Below, one piece after another: positions 7,958-17,639 of a stretch of 64,000 nt of DNA; position 1 is the stretch's first letter; each line of letters starts with the position of its first letter. The notes beneath the pieces are model-generated. The model made no database searches and had not been told where the DNA came from. It saw only the letters and a program-made list of their open reading frames with translations. The translations under genes and the position numbers were made by a program. The DNA is from JBDHXE01 sp035445085 (lineage in GTDB: Bacteria > Bacteroidota > Ignavibacteria > Kapaibacteriales > UBA2268): NCBI GenBank assembly GCA_035445085.1, contig DAOMQA010000001.1, positions 186,001 through 250,000 of the forward strand. The letters run 5' to 3'.

Positions 7958-9181
7958 ATGGGCAAATTAGTATCTATTATGTTCATTGCACTATTTATAC
8001 TTTCGTGCAATGAAGACAGCAAAGTAAATGATTTAAATACTATAAAATTTTGGCATTTTTGGAGTGAACCGTATCAGGTTAAAGTTATTGATAGCTTAGT
8101 TAAAAAGTTTGAAGAGAAATATAATGTAAAAGTTGAAATGACTGAACTAAGCTGGAATGATGGCAAGACTAAATTATTTGCCGCATTTAGCTCCAATACT
8201 GCACCAGATGTATTAGAACTTGGTAGTGATTGGGTGGCACAATTTTCATCTGCTGGTGTATTAGATGAATTTACCACAAAAGATATTGATATGAATAAAT
8301 ATATTGATTTTGCTACTGCACCTTCTTATTACCAGAACAAAGTATATGCTTTGCCTTGGATAGTAGATACTCGCGTTCTATTTTATAATGAACAACTGCT
8401 ATACAAAGTCAATGGTAAAGTAGAGCCTCCACACAGCTTCGATTCACTATTAATATTATCAGAGCGCATAAATAACATTGAAAATATGTATGGTTTCGGT
8501 GCCAATGGTTCGGACAAACATAGGTTATATAAAAAAATTGTTTCAATGTTTTGGTCTTATGGAGGTGATATCCTCAATAGCAAGGGTGAACCTGTTGTAA
8601 ATTCGCCCGAAAATATTAAAGCAATGAATATGTATTTAGATCTGTCTCGAAATGGGATAATAGAAACGCAAAGACAATTAGACGCTGTTTTTACTGAAGG
8701 TAAATTAGGCTTTTTGATATCGGGTGGCTGGTTAATTGAAAAAATTAAAAACGAGAACCCAAATTTGAGTTATCATGTTACTCCTATACCTAATAGTACT
8801 GATAAAAATGGTGTTTCGTTTGCTGGCGGCGAATACTTAGCAATTAGTGCTAAATCTACAAATAAACAATTAGCTAAGGATTTTGCTAAATATATGACCG
8901 ATGGCATCAATTCTATCGAATTCTGCAAAAGAATTGTCGAAGCAGGATTTCCAGCAGACAAGAACTATTTTAATGATGAATTTTATAAGTCTGCACCGCG
9001 TAGAATGGTATTTGCTGAACAATTAAAAAATGCCAAAATGACACCTGTTCATCCAAAATGGTTAGATATTGAAAATATAATAGAAGAAGCTACTGTCGAG
9101 GTGCTTTATGGTAAGAAAAATGCAACAGTAGCCCTTAATGATGCTCAAAATAGTATCGTAAATTTATTGAAAAGTAATTAA
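7958..9181 (+). CDS. ABC-transporter solute-binding lipoprotein (family 1)
   Basis: 407 residues. Signal peptide with lipobox ILSC (Cys17), then the family-1 extracellular solute-binding fold: IKFWHFWSEPYQVKVIDSL at the N terminus, PDVLELGSDWVAQFSSAGVL, YALPWIVDTRVLFYNEQLL and GFLISGGWLIEKIK. These proteins usually deliver sugars to ABC permeases. No permease or ATPase gene is adjacent, so the ligand and the partner transporter cannot be inferred. It runs into the DUF971-hutU pair after 18 bases and could be co-transcribed with it. Confidence 0.85.
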   Translation: MGKLVSIMFIALFILSCNEDSKVNDLNTIKFWHFWSEPYQVKVIDSLVKKFEEKYNVKVEMTELSWNDGKTKLFAAFSSNTAPDVLELGSDWVAQFSSAGVLDEFTTKDIDMNKYIDFATAPSYYQNKVYALPWIVDTRVLFYNEQLLYKVNGKVEPPHSFDSLLILSERINNIENMYGFGANGSDKHRLYKKIVSMFWSYGGDILNSKGEPVVNSPENIKAMNMYLDLSRNGIIETQRQLDAVFTEGKLGFLISGGWLIEKIKNENPNLSYHVTPIPNSTDKNGVSFAGGEYLAISAKSTNKQLAKDFAKYMTDGINSIEFCKRIVEAGFPADKNYFNDEFYKSAPRRMVFAEQLKNAKMTPVHPKWLDIENIIEEATVEVLYGKKNATVALNDAQNSIVNLLKSN

Positions 9182-9199
9182 GTTTAGAGGTTAATCAAT

Positions 9200-9601
9200 A
9201 TGAACTATGTACCAACAAATATTTCGAGGCCTAATCCTGGTTTATTGCAAGCAAATTGGGATGATGGATATACTGCTATAATTAAATTAGAAACTTTAAG
9301 AAAGGCGTGCCCATGTGCTGATTGTTTAGAGAAGTCTAGGCATAAACCTCTTAAAAATAAATTTATCATGCCAACAATGAGGCGAGGGCAATTTGATTTG
9401 AAAGCTCTTACACCAACAGGCAATTACGCTGTTAGTACAAGATGGGGCGACGGACATAGTGCTGGCATTTATACATGGGACTACTTCCGCTCTGTATTTG
9501 AGCAGTTTAAAATGTCTGATGAAGAAATTAAGATATATTTAGCAAACTTAGAGAAAGAAACAAATAACCGACCAGAATCACAAGTACGGAGCAATGGATA
9601 A
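9200..9601 (+). CDS. DUF971 protein (gamma-butyrobetaine hydroxylase N-terminal-like domain)
   Basis: 133 residues. The DUF971 pattern is visible: LQANWDDGYTAIIKLETLRKA-C-P-C-A-D-C near residues 16-42 and VSTRWGDGHSAGIYTWDYFR towards the end. In eukaryotic BBOX1 the same fold binds zinc; the CPCADC cysteines could do so here. Bacterial roles are not established. Its TAA shares one base with the ATG of urocanate hydratase (TAATG), so translation of the two is coupled. Confidence 0.8.
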   Translation: MNYVPTNISRPNPGLLQANWDDGYTAIIKLETLRKACPCADCLEKSRHKPLKNKFIMPTMRRGQFDLKALTPTGNYAVSTRWGDGHSAGIYTWDYFRSVFEQFKMSDEEIKIYLANLEKETNNRPESQVRSNG

Positions 9602-11250
9602 TGAGAACTGTAAAAGCTATTAAAGGCACAAACCTAAATTGTAAAAATTGGCAAATAGAAGCCGCTTATAGAATGATACACCATAATTTAGACCCAGAAA
9701 ACGCCGAAAGACCAGAAGAATTGATTGTATATGGAGGGCTTGGCAAAGCAGCACGCAACTGGGAATCATTCGATGCTATAGTTGATACACTTAAAAATAT
9801 GGATGAAGATGAGACTCTATTAGTTCAATCTGGAAAGCCAGTTGGCGTTGTACAAACATATTCAGCTGCTCCGCGCGTTATTATAGCTAATTCAAATTTA
9901 GTTCCCAAATGGGCTACATGGGAAGAATTTAGAAAATTAGATAAATTAGGTTTAATAATGTATGGGCAAATGACGGCTGGGTCTTGGATATATATAGGTA
10001 CTCAGGGGATTGTTCAGGGCACCTACGAAACATTTGCAGAATGTGGCAGACAGCATTTTGGAGGTGATCTTTATGGGCGTTTTGTGCTAACAGCTGGAAT
10101 GGGCGGTATGGGTGGAGCTCAGCCTTTAGCTGCTAAATTTGCTGGTGCAGCCTCGATTACTATCGAAATAGATGAATCACGTATTGATAAAAGAATTAAT
10201 GATGGGTATTGTGATATTAAAGTATACAGATTAAACGAGGCTTTAGAGATAATTAAAACTAATAAGGATAATAAAACGGCTATCTCCGTTGGCTTAGTTG
10301 GTAACGCTTCGGAAATACTACCTGAAATTTTAAAAATGGGAGTAGTCCCAGATGTAGTTACAGACCAAACATCAGCACATGACCCACTAAACGGCTACTA
10401 CCCTGCTGGCTACACAAAAGAACAAGCAGATAAGTTAAGGCTCGATGCTCCAGATGAATATCTAAAAGCAAGTTATGAATCTATTGGCAACCATGTAAGA
10501 GCTATGTTAGAATTTCAAAAGGCTGGCTCAATTTTATTCGATTATGGTAACAACATACGTGGAATAGCAAGAGATTATGGTAATGTGCCTAATGCTTTTG
10601 ATTTTAATGGTTTTGTACCTGAATATATTAGACCCTTATTTTGCGATGGGAAAGGTCCTTTTAGGTGGTTGGCTTTAAGCGGCGACCCTAATGACATCAA
10701 AGTTACCGATTATGCAATAAAAGAGTTGTTTCCAGACAATATGGCACTACATCGTTGGATAGATAATGCTAGTTCTACAATTAAGTACCAAGCTTTGCCT
10801 GCAAGAATTTGCTGGCTGGGTTATGGAGATAGAAAAAAAGCAGGTTTAAAGTTTAATGAACTTGTTAAATCTGGCAAAATTTCTGCACCTATTGTGATAG
10901 GTAGAGATCATTTAGATTGTGGCTCTGTTGCCTCGCCTTATCGTGAGACAGAAGCGATGTTAGACGGTAGCGACGCAATTGCCGATTGGGTGTATTTTAA
11001 TTTTGCTTTAAATGCTATTGGCGGAGCAAGCTGGGTATCATTTCATCATGGTGGCGGTGTTGGTATGGGATTATCATTACATGCTGGGATGGTTGTAGTT
11101 GCTGATGGTAGTAAAGAAGCAGAAGGAAGGCTCTCCCGAGTGCTTACTTACGACCCGATGATGGGCATTCTTAGACATAGTGATGCAGGCTATGAAAAGG
11201 CTAAGGATAATGCAAAAAAATTTGGCATAAAAATCCCAATGTTAAAGTAG
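9601..11250 (+). CDS. hutU: Urocanate hydratase
   Basis: 549 residues, close to the normal family length. Converts urocanate to 4-imidazolone-5-propionate in histidine degradation, using tightly bound NAD+. Visible landmarks: ELIVYGGLGKAARNWESFD, QSGKPVGV, an NAD-binding stretch LTAGMGGMGGAQPLAAKFAG, and GRDHLDCGSVASPYRETEAM with the conserved catalytic-region Cys. The other histidine-degradation genes (hutH, hutI, hutG) are not in this window. Its start overlaps the stop of the DUF971 gene by one base. Confidence 0.95.
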   Translation: MRTVKAIKGTNLNCKNWQIEAAYRMIHHNLDPENAERPEELIVYGGLGKAARNWESFDAIVDTLKNMDEDETLLVQSGKPVGVVQTYSAAPRVIIANSNLVPKWATWEEFRKLDKLGLIMYGQMTAGSWIYIGTQGIVQGTYETFAECGRQHFGGDLYGRFVLTAGMGGMGGAQPLAAKFAGAASITIEIDESRIDKRINDGYCDIKVYRLNEALEIIKTNKDNKTAISVGLVGNASEILPEILKMGVVPDVVTDQTSAHDPLNGYYPAGYTKEQADKLRLDAPDEYLKASYESIGNHVRAMLEFQKAGSILFDYGNNIRGIARDYGNVPNAFDFNGFVPEYIRPLFCDGKGPFRWLALSGDPNDIKVTDYAIKELFPDNMALHRWIDNASSTIKYQALPARICWLGYGDRKKAGLKFNELVKSGKISAPIVIGRDHLDCGSVASPYRETEAMLDGSDAIADWVYFNFALNAIGGASWVSFHHGGGVGMGLSLHAGMVVVADGSKEAEGRLSRVLTYDPMMGILRHSDAGYEKAKDNAKKFGIKIPMLK

Positions 11251-11582
11251 CTTTATAAATTACTTAATAATTTGTAAATTTGACATTAAGAGATGAAAAG
11301 ATGACAGTAAATATGACAGGTTTGTTTTGCTACGGCAAGAATGTCATAATATTGCAATGAAGACGAAAAAAATATGTAAAAAAAATAGATTATTCGATAA
11401 ATAATTATATATTTGTAAAATATTTTTAACAAAGGTTGAAACCTTTTTGAGTTTGTTTTGTCTATATAATTAGAGCTTGTTTTAATTGAGTAATAAATCT
11501 TTTTCGGAGGAAGATGTCTAAATTTCTACAGAGTAGTTATATAATTGAATAGTAGCAGAAAAATAACAATTGCTATGGTATA
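11251..11582. other. Intergenic region hutU to sigma factor
   Basis: 332 bases. A weak hairpin AAAGG-TTGAAA-CCTTTTT (about 11432-11447) could end hutU transcription. Further on, a strong Shine-Dalgarno (CGGAGGAAG) precedes a 12-codon frame listed separately. No RNA gene recognised. Confidence 0.4.
11514..11552 (+). CDS. Possible 12-residue leader peptide
   Basis: ATG at 11514 directly after CGGAGGAAG, the best ribosome-binding site in this region, opens a 12-codon frame (MSKFLQSSYIIE) ending in TAG at 11552. It lies 66 bases before the likely sigma-factor start. It could be a regulatory leader peptide, a chance frame, or a remnant. No homology can be claimed at this length. Confidence 0.25.
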   Translation: MSKFLQSSYIIE

Positions 11583-11618
11583 ATGAAGAAGAATTTAAAG
11601 ATAAATAATGGAGTGGAT

Positions 11619-12176
11619 ATGGATTTAGCATTGCAAATAGAAAATCTTTTCCGTACTGATAGGAAAAAGTTCCTTGGGTTCATCCGACAACGCGTGCGTA
11701 GTCAAGAAGAAGCTGAAGATATCTTACAAGATGTCTTTACAAATGTGCTTGCTGCTTCGGCTAATGTTCAGAAACCAATTGAAAATATTGCTTCGTGGGT
11801 ATTTACGGCTGTTAGAAACAGAATTATTGATTCTTATAGAAAAAAGCGTGCAGAAACATTTTCTGACATGCAAACACCTGGACAAGCAGAAGATGGTGTA
11901 GATACATTTGAAAACTTTTTGGGAGATTTTTCAAGTAGTCCCGAAACAGACTTAATTAGAAAGACTATTTGGGAAGCTGTTCAGGAAGGATTAGCAGAAT
12001 TACCATTAGAACAACGTGAAGTATTCATTAAAAATGAATTTGAAGGTATTTCTTTCAGAGAAATGTCTGAAGATACTGGAGTGAATATTAATACTTTATT
12101 GGCTCGCAAAAGATATGCCGTTTTGCATCTTCGCAAAAAGTTGAAAGAATTATATAAGTCTATTAGCGACGTTTAA
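11619..12176 (+). CDS. ECF-type RNA polymerase sigma factor
   Basis: 185 residues from ATG 11619, which has GGAG (11610-11613) just before it; an in-frame ATG at 11583 would add 12 residues without a good binding site. Sigma-70 region 2 is seen in RRKKFLGFIRQRVRSQEEAEDILQDVF-like sequence and IASWVFTAVRNRIIDSYRKKR; region 4 in LAELPLEQREVFIKNEFEGI-SFREMSEDTGVNINTLLARKRYAV. The linker (about residues 80-105) is acidic. No anti-sigma factor is next to it, unlike many ECF pairs; the following small membrane protein is a weak candidate partner, with a terminator between them. Confidence 0.88.
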   Translation: MDLALQIENLFRTDRKKFLGFIRQRVRSQEEAEDILQDVFTNVLAASANVQKPIENIASWVFTAVRNRIIDSYRKKRAETFSDMQTPGQAEDGVDTFENFLGDFSSSPETDLIRKTIWEAVQEGLAELPLEQREVFIKNEFEGISFREMSEDTGVNINTLLARKRYAVLHLRKKLKELYKSISDV

Positions 12177-12204
12177 GCTAACTATATAATTTAAAATTCA
12201 AACT

Positions 12205-12234
12205 AAAAGTCATAATTTCCTAATTATGACTTTT
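12205..12234 (+). terminator. Intrinsic terminator after the sigma factor
   Basis: Perfect 13-bp stem AAAAGTCATAATT / AATTATGACTTTT with loop TCCT, followed by T-run. It ends the sigma-factor transcript. Confidence 0.85.
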
Positions 12235-12316
12235 TCTATTTATAAATCTGCCAAGCCCATAAAAATAATACATCTTACATTTCGTTTTTATGTATAGTTG
12301 TATATGATGTTCATTT

Positions 12317-12769
12317 ATGAAAGCTTTAAAATATAATGCACTTAAATCTCTTGTCTATATCCTGATATTTGCAGGCTTACTTAAACTAAGTGGTATGCTG
12401 TTAGCTTGGATATGGAATAGTTATATTGTGTATAATTATAGAGTCGAACCAATTACTTTTTTAGAAGCTACTGGACTGCTTGCTTTCTTTTACCTAATCT
12501 ATGCTGGTGTAAAGTTTGGTTTTGATAATATTACTTCATTTAATTTTTTTCATAATAAAGGGAAAAATTCTGTCGCAGTACAGAATGAGTGTGAACATTT
12601 AAGCAAATATGAGAACTCTTTTCTGATGAGAAGTAAATTTATGAGTGAAGAAGAAAAGGAACGCCTAAGAGAAGAGTTAGCAAAATGTTGCGGTATAGAA
12701 CACCCTACAAATAAACAATTTAGCTCTCAAGGAATTAATACAAAACACATCGAAAAAGAGAAAACCTAA
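12317..12769 (+). CDS. Small membrane protein of unknown function
   Basis: 150 residues, family not recognised. Two hydrophobic segments (about residues 10-35, LVYILIFAGLLKLSGMLLAW, and 50-67, LLAFFYLIYAGVKFG) are followed by a charged cytoplasmic or periplasmic tail with ERLREELAKCCGIEHP. The CC pair and the acidic helix before it are the only motifs. It stands between two terminators or gaps, after the sigma factor and before the envelope operon. Confidence 0.6.
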   Translation: MKALKYNALKSLVYILIFAGLLKLSGMLLAWIWNSYIVYNYRVEPITFLEATGLLAFFYLIYAGVKFGFDNITSFNFFHNKGKNSVAVQNECEHLSKYENSFLMRSKFMSEEEKERLREELAKCCGIEHPTNKQFSSQGINTKHIEKEKT

Positions 12770-12876
12770 GCTCACAATCCAAATTAAATACCATAAAATT
12801 CATATATTTTTCGTACTTTTACAAAGCAGCATAATTTACTTTTGGGGGCTGCCATAATAAAAAAAAGAAAGGTATT

Positions 12877-15800
12877 ATGGTAAGAAAAATAATATTTATG
12901 GTGAGTATGGGCTTTATTTTTAATACAGCTCACTCTCAATTTGTTGATTATAATATTGATTATGGTTCGTTAAAATACGTTCAATCCAATATTGATTTTG
13001 ACGATGGTTTAATTAAAAAATCTGAAAATGAAATTTTTGAGTTATTACAACAATTCCCAGAAAACCCTTCTCGGGATAAATCACTTATACTAAAAGCTAA
13101 AATCGATTACTCTCAAGGTAATTTAAATGTAGCTTTTCATCAGCTTAGTAATTTTATTAAGACACGCTCCAATTCTCCTTTTATTCCTTTTGCAGAATTG
13201 ATGCGAGGTCTTATAGCTTACGAACAGGAGAAATATAATGATGCAGAAGTATTCTTTGAAGCTGCTGTTATTTATGCTGAATCAGATATAGAAGAAAGAG
13301 ATAGAGCTACATATAGCCAAATAGCTCACCTAGCAAATTTCTGGTATGCTGTTAATATGACAAAACAAGGTAGAACAATTGACGCAATTCCTCCTTTTGT
13401 TGCAGCTGCCATTAATTATCCTAATGGTGAATATGCTGACGAAGCTCTGTATAATGTAGGTCGGATTTATGAATTAAATATGAAGCATGATTCTGCAATC
13501 TCATATTTTAGATTAAACTATAGAACATATCCATATAGAAATACATATCTAAACTCCTTAGTCTCGGAGGCAAGTAATCTTTTAGAATTACGGCAAGCAA
13601 CAGGAGCACTATTAGCACTGAATCAAGCAGAAACTCTCTTAGACCATTTGATATTGAAAGATTCTGTATCAACATTATATCAAGAACAAACATCCGCTAA
13701 TAATATAAGAGAGATTATATTATACTTAAAGGGCGAAGCTTATAATATAGCTGGAAATTATGAAGAAGCTGCAAAGGTATTTGAATTTTTCTTACAAACC
13801 TATATCGACTCCGAATATATAGACTTAATTAGGTTAGGGTACGGTTGGTCGTTACTAAATTTAAATAAAAATAAAGAAGCATTAGTCCAATACAATAAAA
13901 TAATTGAAAAGAATGAAGATAATTTATCAAAAATTCTTACTACTGCTCAACTATATAAAGTGATTGCTCTAAAAAGAGATGGTCAAAAAGATACTGCCAA
14001 GAAAGAATTATTGGCTTTGTCATCCCAACCCGCATATCCACTTCTCGGAAATGTACTATTAGAATTAGGGCAAGTATATTATGAAGAAGAGGATTATGAT
14101 GTTGCCATTAAAACCTTAGAAAGAGCATCGCTCGAATCGCAAGATGGCAGAATATTAGTTAGAATAAACTTATTATTAGCTTCTGCTTATATGGAAAAAG
14201 GTTTGTGGGATAGAGCTACTAAAGAATATAAAAAGGCAATTAAATTAGCCGAAAGCTCAAATGAAGTAATTATGCCACGAAAAAAATGGTATATTTCTGA
14301 AGCTAACCTAAAATTGGGTATATCATTGATCAATTCAATGCGCAGTGCAGAAGCTATTCCACACTTACAATATTTTATTGCACACAGCAAAGACGACGCC
14401 AGAATGGACGAAGCGATATTTTGGATTGCAGAAGCCTTTTATAAGAACGATTTAATGAAAAATGCTATTGATAATTATGAGAAAATTATTAATTACTTCC
14501 CTGCTTCAGTAAGAAGAGAAGAATCGTTATATGGCGCTGGTTGGTCATATTTTCGTATGAAGCAATTTGAACAATCATCAAAATATTTTAACGACTTGGT
14601 AAGCGAATTCCCTAAATCTAAGTTTGCCGTTGAAGTGCTGACACGTCAGGGCGATGGCTATTACCTACAAAAAAGTTTTAAAAACGCAGCCGAATTTTAT
14701 CAAAGAGCAAGTAAGTTGTCGCCTGGGTCGGACGAAGGGCAATACGCTACATATCAATTAGCTAATGCACAATATAGAATGGGGGCTAACGAACAAGCAA
14801 TTTCATCACTTTTAAAATTTGTACAATTGTATAATAAAGCTAAAGTTGCACCTAATGCACTTTATTTGGTTGGCTGGATAAGATTTCAAGAGAATAAGTA
14901 CAAAGAAGCAATAGATAATTTCCATTTTATGATTAATGCGTATTCTCAAAGCACTTTAGTACCAAGAGCCTATTACGCAATTGGAGATTGCTATTATAAT
15001 ATGGGCGATTACGAAAATGCGATTACAAATTATAAGACCGTAATAGAGTCGTACCCAGGCAGTGATTTAGCACCTGAAGCTATAAAAAGCATTCAATTTT
15101 GCTTAATAGCCTTAGGTAGAGAAAGTGAAGCGATAGATATAGCTAATAAATATGTAGAAACCAATCCCGAAAGTCCATTTGCACCTGTATTTCAAAAGAA
15201 AATTGGCGAAATGTTTTATCAAGGGCAAAAATATAATGATGCTATAAGCGAATTTTCAAAATTTGTCGAGAAGCATCCGCAAGATGAAAGCACTCCCGAG
15301 GTACTTTATATGATGGCAAAAAGCTATGTAAATCTTAATAATTACGAAAAAGCTAAAGATATATATAAGAAAGTTCAATTATATTACCCTAAGAGCGAAT
15401 GGGCAGCTACTTCTTTATTAGAAAGTGGATTATTGAGCTTAGAAATGGCCAATGTAAACGAAGCAGATTCTTTATTAGCATCTATCGAAGTGCAATACCC
15501 TAATACTGATTTTGCGGCGCAAGGTGCTTTTGAGAGAGCTCTCATCAAGTATAAGCAAGGCGATACAGTTTCTGCTTTAAATTTATTCTTAAATGTACAT
15601 AATAAATATAAAGATTATGATTGGGGTGACCAATCTATTTATAGAATAGCTATGCACTACCGTGCCAATGGTCAATATGATTCTGCAAGAACCTATTTTA
15701 ATATTATTTCAGATATTAAAGATAATCCAAAAATATCATCGGAAGCTCGTTATAGAATTGGGGAATTATATTTTAGAGATAAAGATTATGAAAATGCCAT

Positions 15801-16005
15801 CAAAAACTTCATTATTGTGAAAGATAATTATGAAGGGTTTGAAGATTGGTATTCATTAGCACTAATTAATTTAGGCGAATCCTATGAAAAAACCAATAAC
15901 ATTGACTCTGCTAAAGAAATATATAATACATTAGAAATTATTAGACCAAACGATGATTTTGGGAAAACTGCTAAAAGTCGTTTAAAACGATTAAAGAAAA
16001 ATTAG
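12877..16005 (+). CDS. Large secreted TPR-repeat protein
   Basis: 1042 residues: signal peptide (ending THAHSQ-like at NTAHSQ) and then tetratricopeptide repeats over nearly the whole length, e.g. AYYAIGDCYYNMGDYENAIT, ALYLVGWIRFQENKYKEAID, ARYRIGELYFRDKDYENAIK. The spacing and the F-P-x-S between repeats resemble the YbgF/BamD type of TPR used by periplasmic scaffolds. It probably organises an envelope complex. It is the first gene of a tight operon: 10 bases to the barrel gene, then SPOR, TonB and a 56-residue membrane protein, which supports an outer-membrane assembly or transport role. Confidence 0.85.
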   Translation: MVRKIIFMVSMGFIFNTAHSQFVDYNIDYGSLKYVQSNIDFDDGLIKKSENEIFELLQQFPENPSRDKSLILKAKIDYSQGNLNVAFHQLSNFIKTRSNSPFIPFAELMRGLIAYEQEKYNDAEVFFEAAVIYAESDIEERDRATYSQIAHLANFWYAVNMTKQGRTIDAIPPFVAAAINYPNGEYADEALYNVGRIYELNMKHDSAISYFRLNYRTYPYRNTYLNSLVSEASNLLELRQATGALLALNQAETLLDHLILKDSVSTLYQEQTSANNIREIILYLKGEAYNIAGNYEEAAKVFEFFLQTYIDSEYIDLIRLGYGWSLLNLNKNKEALVQYNKIIEKNEDNLSKILTTAQLYKVIALKRDGQKDTAKKELLALSSQPAYPLLGNVLLELGQVYYEEEDYDVAIKTLERASLESQDGRILVRINLLLASAYMEKGLWDRATKEYKKAIKLAESSNEVIMPRKKWYISEANLKLGISLINSMRSAEAIPHLQYFIAHSKDDARMDEAIFWIAEAFYKNDLMKNAIDNYEKIINYFPASVRREESLYGAGWSYFRMKQFEQSSKYFNDLVSEFPKSKFAVEVLTRQGDGYYLQKSFKNAAEFYQRASKLSPGSDEGQYATYQLANAQYRMGANEQAISSLLKFVQLYNKAKVAPNALYLVGWIRFQENKYKEAIDNFHFMINAYSQSTLVPRAYYAIGDCYYNMGDYENAITNYKTVIESYPGSDLAPEAIKSIQFCLIALGRESEAIDIANKYVETNPESPFAPVFQKKIGEMFYQGQKYNDAISEFSKFVEKHPQDESTPEVLYMMAKSYVNLNNYEKAKDIYKKVQLYYPKSEWAATSLLESGLLSLEMANVNEADSLLASIEVQYPNTDFAAQGAFERALIKYKQGDTVSALNLFLNVHNKYKDYDWGDQSIYRIAMHYRANGQYDSARTYFNIISDIKDNPKISSEARYRIGELYFRDKDYENAIKNFIIVKDNYEGFEDWYSLALINLGESYEKTNNIDSAKEIYNTLEIIRPNDDFGKTAKSRLKRLKKN

Positions 16006-16015
16006 GAGCATAGAA

Positions 16016-17638
16016 ATGAAATTAGCTTTAAAATGTATATTTATCCTATTAATTAATTCTTTGGTATTTGCACAAACGAGTAATAAAAATGAACAGGAAT
16101 TGCAAGCAAAATCCGAACCATTAGAATTGCCAAGCTTTATAATTCAAGGTAACTTAAAAGTAGATGTTGCAACTGGTGTAAAGCAAGACCCTAAAAAGCC
16201 TAACGCCCTTACTTCTAATATATTAGATTCTATAAATTCTTTAGATAAGCAGCCATCAATTTTACTTGTTTCAGACGAGATGATACCAACTTCATTAAAA
16301 CAAACTCCTATTAATGCTTATTTAGGTGTTGATATTGGTAGATTTACCACAGGCGATGTTTATGGCTTTTATCAGACAAATGTAGGAGGCTACTCTCTTG
16401 CTTTCAAAGGAAATTATGATTTTGGTGCTGGGCATATCGATAAAGCAGAGTTTAATAAGCTAAATTTAGGAGTTAGTTCTGATTTTATTGCACCTATGAA
16501 ATTCTTTATTTTTGGTGGTAGTAGAACACGAACATCAATTGAATATAATAATTATTCATATAATCTATATTCAAACCTTATCTTGCCTTCCCATAGAAGC
16601 ATGAATCATTTTAAAGCTACTGTTGATGTAGAGGGTAATTCAGGCGGAATTCAATTCAATACTGGGCTTGGATTTAACGGCTTTCAGTTAAAAACTGAAC
16701 CTGTCGAACTTGCTGATAATAATTTTAGTACTTATCTTAGAATGAAAAAGCGCTGGGATAAATTTTTGATTGGAGCTAATGCCATTATAGATTTGCATTC
16801 ATTAGCAGGAAACAACGCTAATTTTATACAATTGGGTGGTGAACTCTCATTTATTGCGGGTGATTTATCTATCGGTGGCGAGGCTGCTTTCCAGATAGCA
16901 AGTACTCCTAATGATATAGATAGAGGAGGTTTGTTGATAAACGGTAATTTAGAATATCGTTTAAATAAATTCTTTACGATAAAAGGAAACGTGAGAAGTG
17001 GTTTATCTAAACAAACATTTATTGAAAATTACTACCAAAATCCATATATTTCAAATTTCTCTAATTATGACTTTTCTTACGACATTATTAATTTTAATGG
17101 AATTATAGAATTTCATCCTTACCAAGAATTATCTGTTTCGACTTTATTTAATTTTGCCCACAAAGATAGAATACCTGTCTTTATTGATGATAGTTTCATC
17201 CAATTAGGTACTTTCAATTTATCTTATCAAACGGGCACTATTATTAAATCAGTATTTGAGGCAAATTGGAAGATTGAAAGTACTGGAAATATAGTTGCTA
17301 ATTTAACAGCAATACAATCATCTTTAAGTGACTATTCATCAAGTTCAATACCTTATTACCCAAATATATCTATTGGCGTAGAATATATTAAGCAATGGAA
17401 TCATAAATTTGGCACAAAAATTGGTTTAGATTACGTTGGTGAGAGATATGTAGATTTAATTAATTCAAAGAAGTTAGATGCATATCTAAATATAAAATTA
17501 GGAGCAGATTACAAAATATTGGATAATATGAAGTTATTTGTAAATTTTGAAAATTTAATTAACTCAGATATTTATATCTGGAATGGCTACAAAGAAAGAG
17601 GTATATTTGCCTCAATTGGAGCAAGGTATAATTTTTAA
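16016..17638 (+). CDS. Outer-membrane beta-barrel, TonB-receptor-like without plug
   Basis: 540 residues. Signal peptide (LALKCIFILLINSLVFAQ), then a proline/polar segment up to about residue 95, then alternating strands to a C-terminal FASIGARYNF. The last 40 residues (MKLFVNFENLINSDIYIWNG) look like the end of a TonB-dependent receptor barrel, yet no plug domain or TonB box is seen. GGAG overlapping the upstream stop gives the start. Its place between TPR, SPOR and TonB genes suggests a barrel that works with them; substrate unknown. Confidence 0.65.
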   Translation: MKLALKCIFILLINSLVFAQTSNKNEQELQAKSEPLELPSFIIQGNLKVDVATGVKQDPKKPNALTSNILDSINSLDKQPSILLVSDEMIPTSLKQTPINAYLGVDIGRFTTGDVYGFYQTNVGGYSLAFKGNYDFGAGHIDKAEFNKLNLGVSSDFIAPMKFFIFGGSRTRTSIEYNNYSYNLYSNLILPSHRSMNHFKATVDVEGNSGGIQFNTGLGFNGFQLKTEPVELADNNFSTYLRMKKRWDKFLIGANAIIDLHSLAGNNANFIQLGGELSFIAGDLSIGGEAAFQIASTPNDIDRGGLLINGNLEYRLNKFFTIKGNVRSGLSKQTFIENYYQNPYISNFSNYDFSYDIINFNGIIEFHPYQELSVSTLFNFAHKDRIPVFIDDSFIQLGTFNLSYQTGTIIKSVFEANWKIESTGNIVANLTAIQSSLSDYSSSSIPYYPNISIGVEYIKQWNHKFGTKIGLDYVGERYVDLINSKKLDAYLNIKLGADYKILDNMKLFVNFENLINSDIYIWNGYKERGIFASIGARYNF

Positions 17639-17639
17639 T

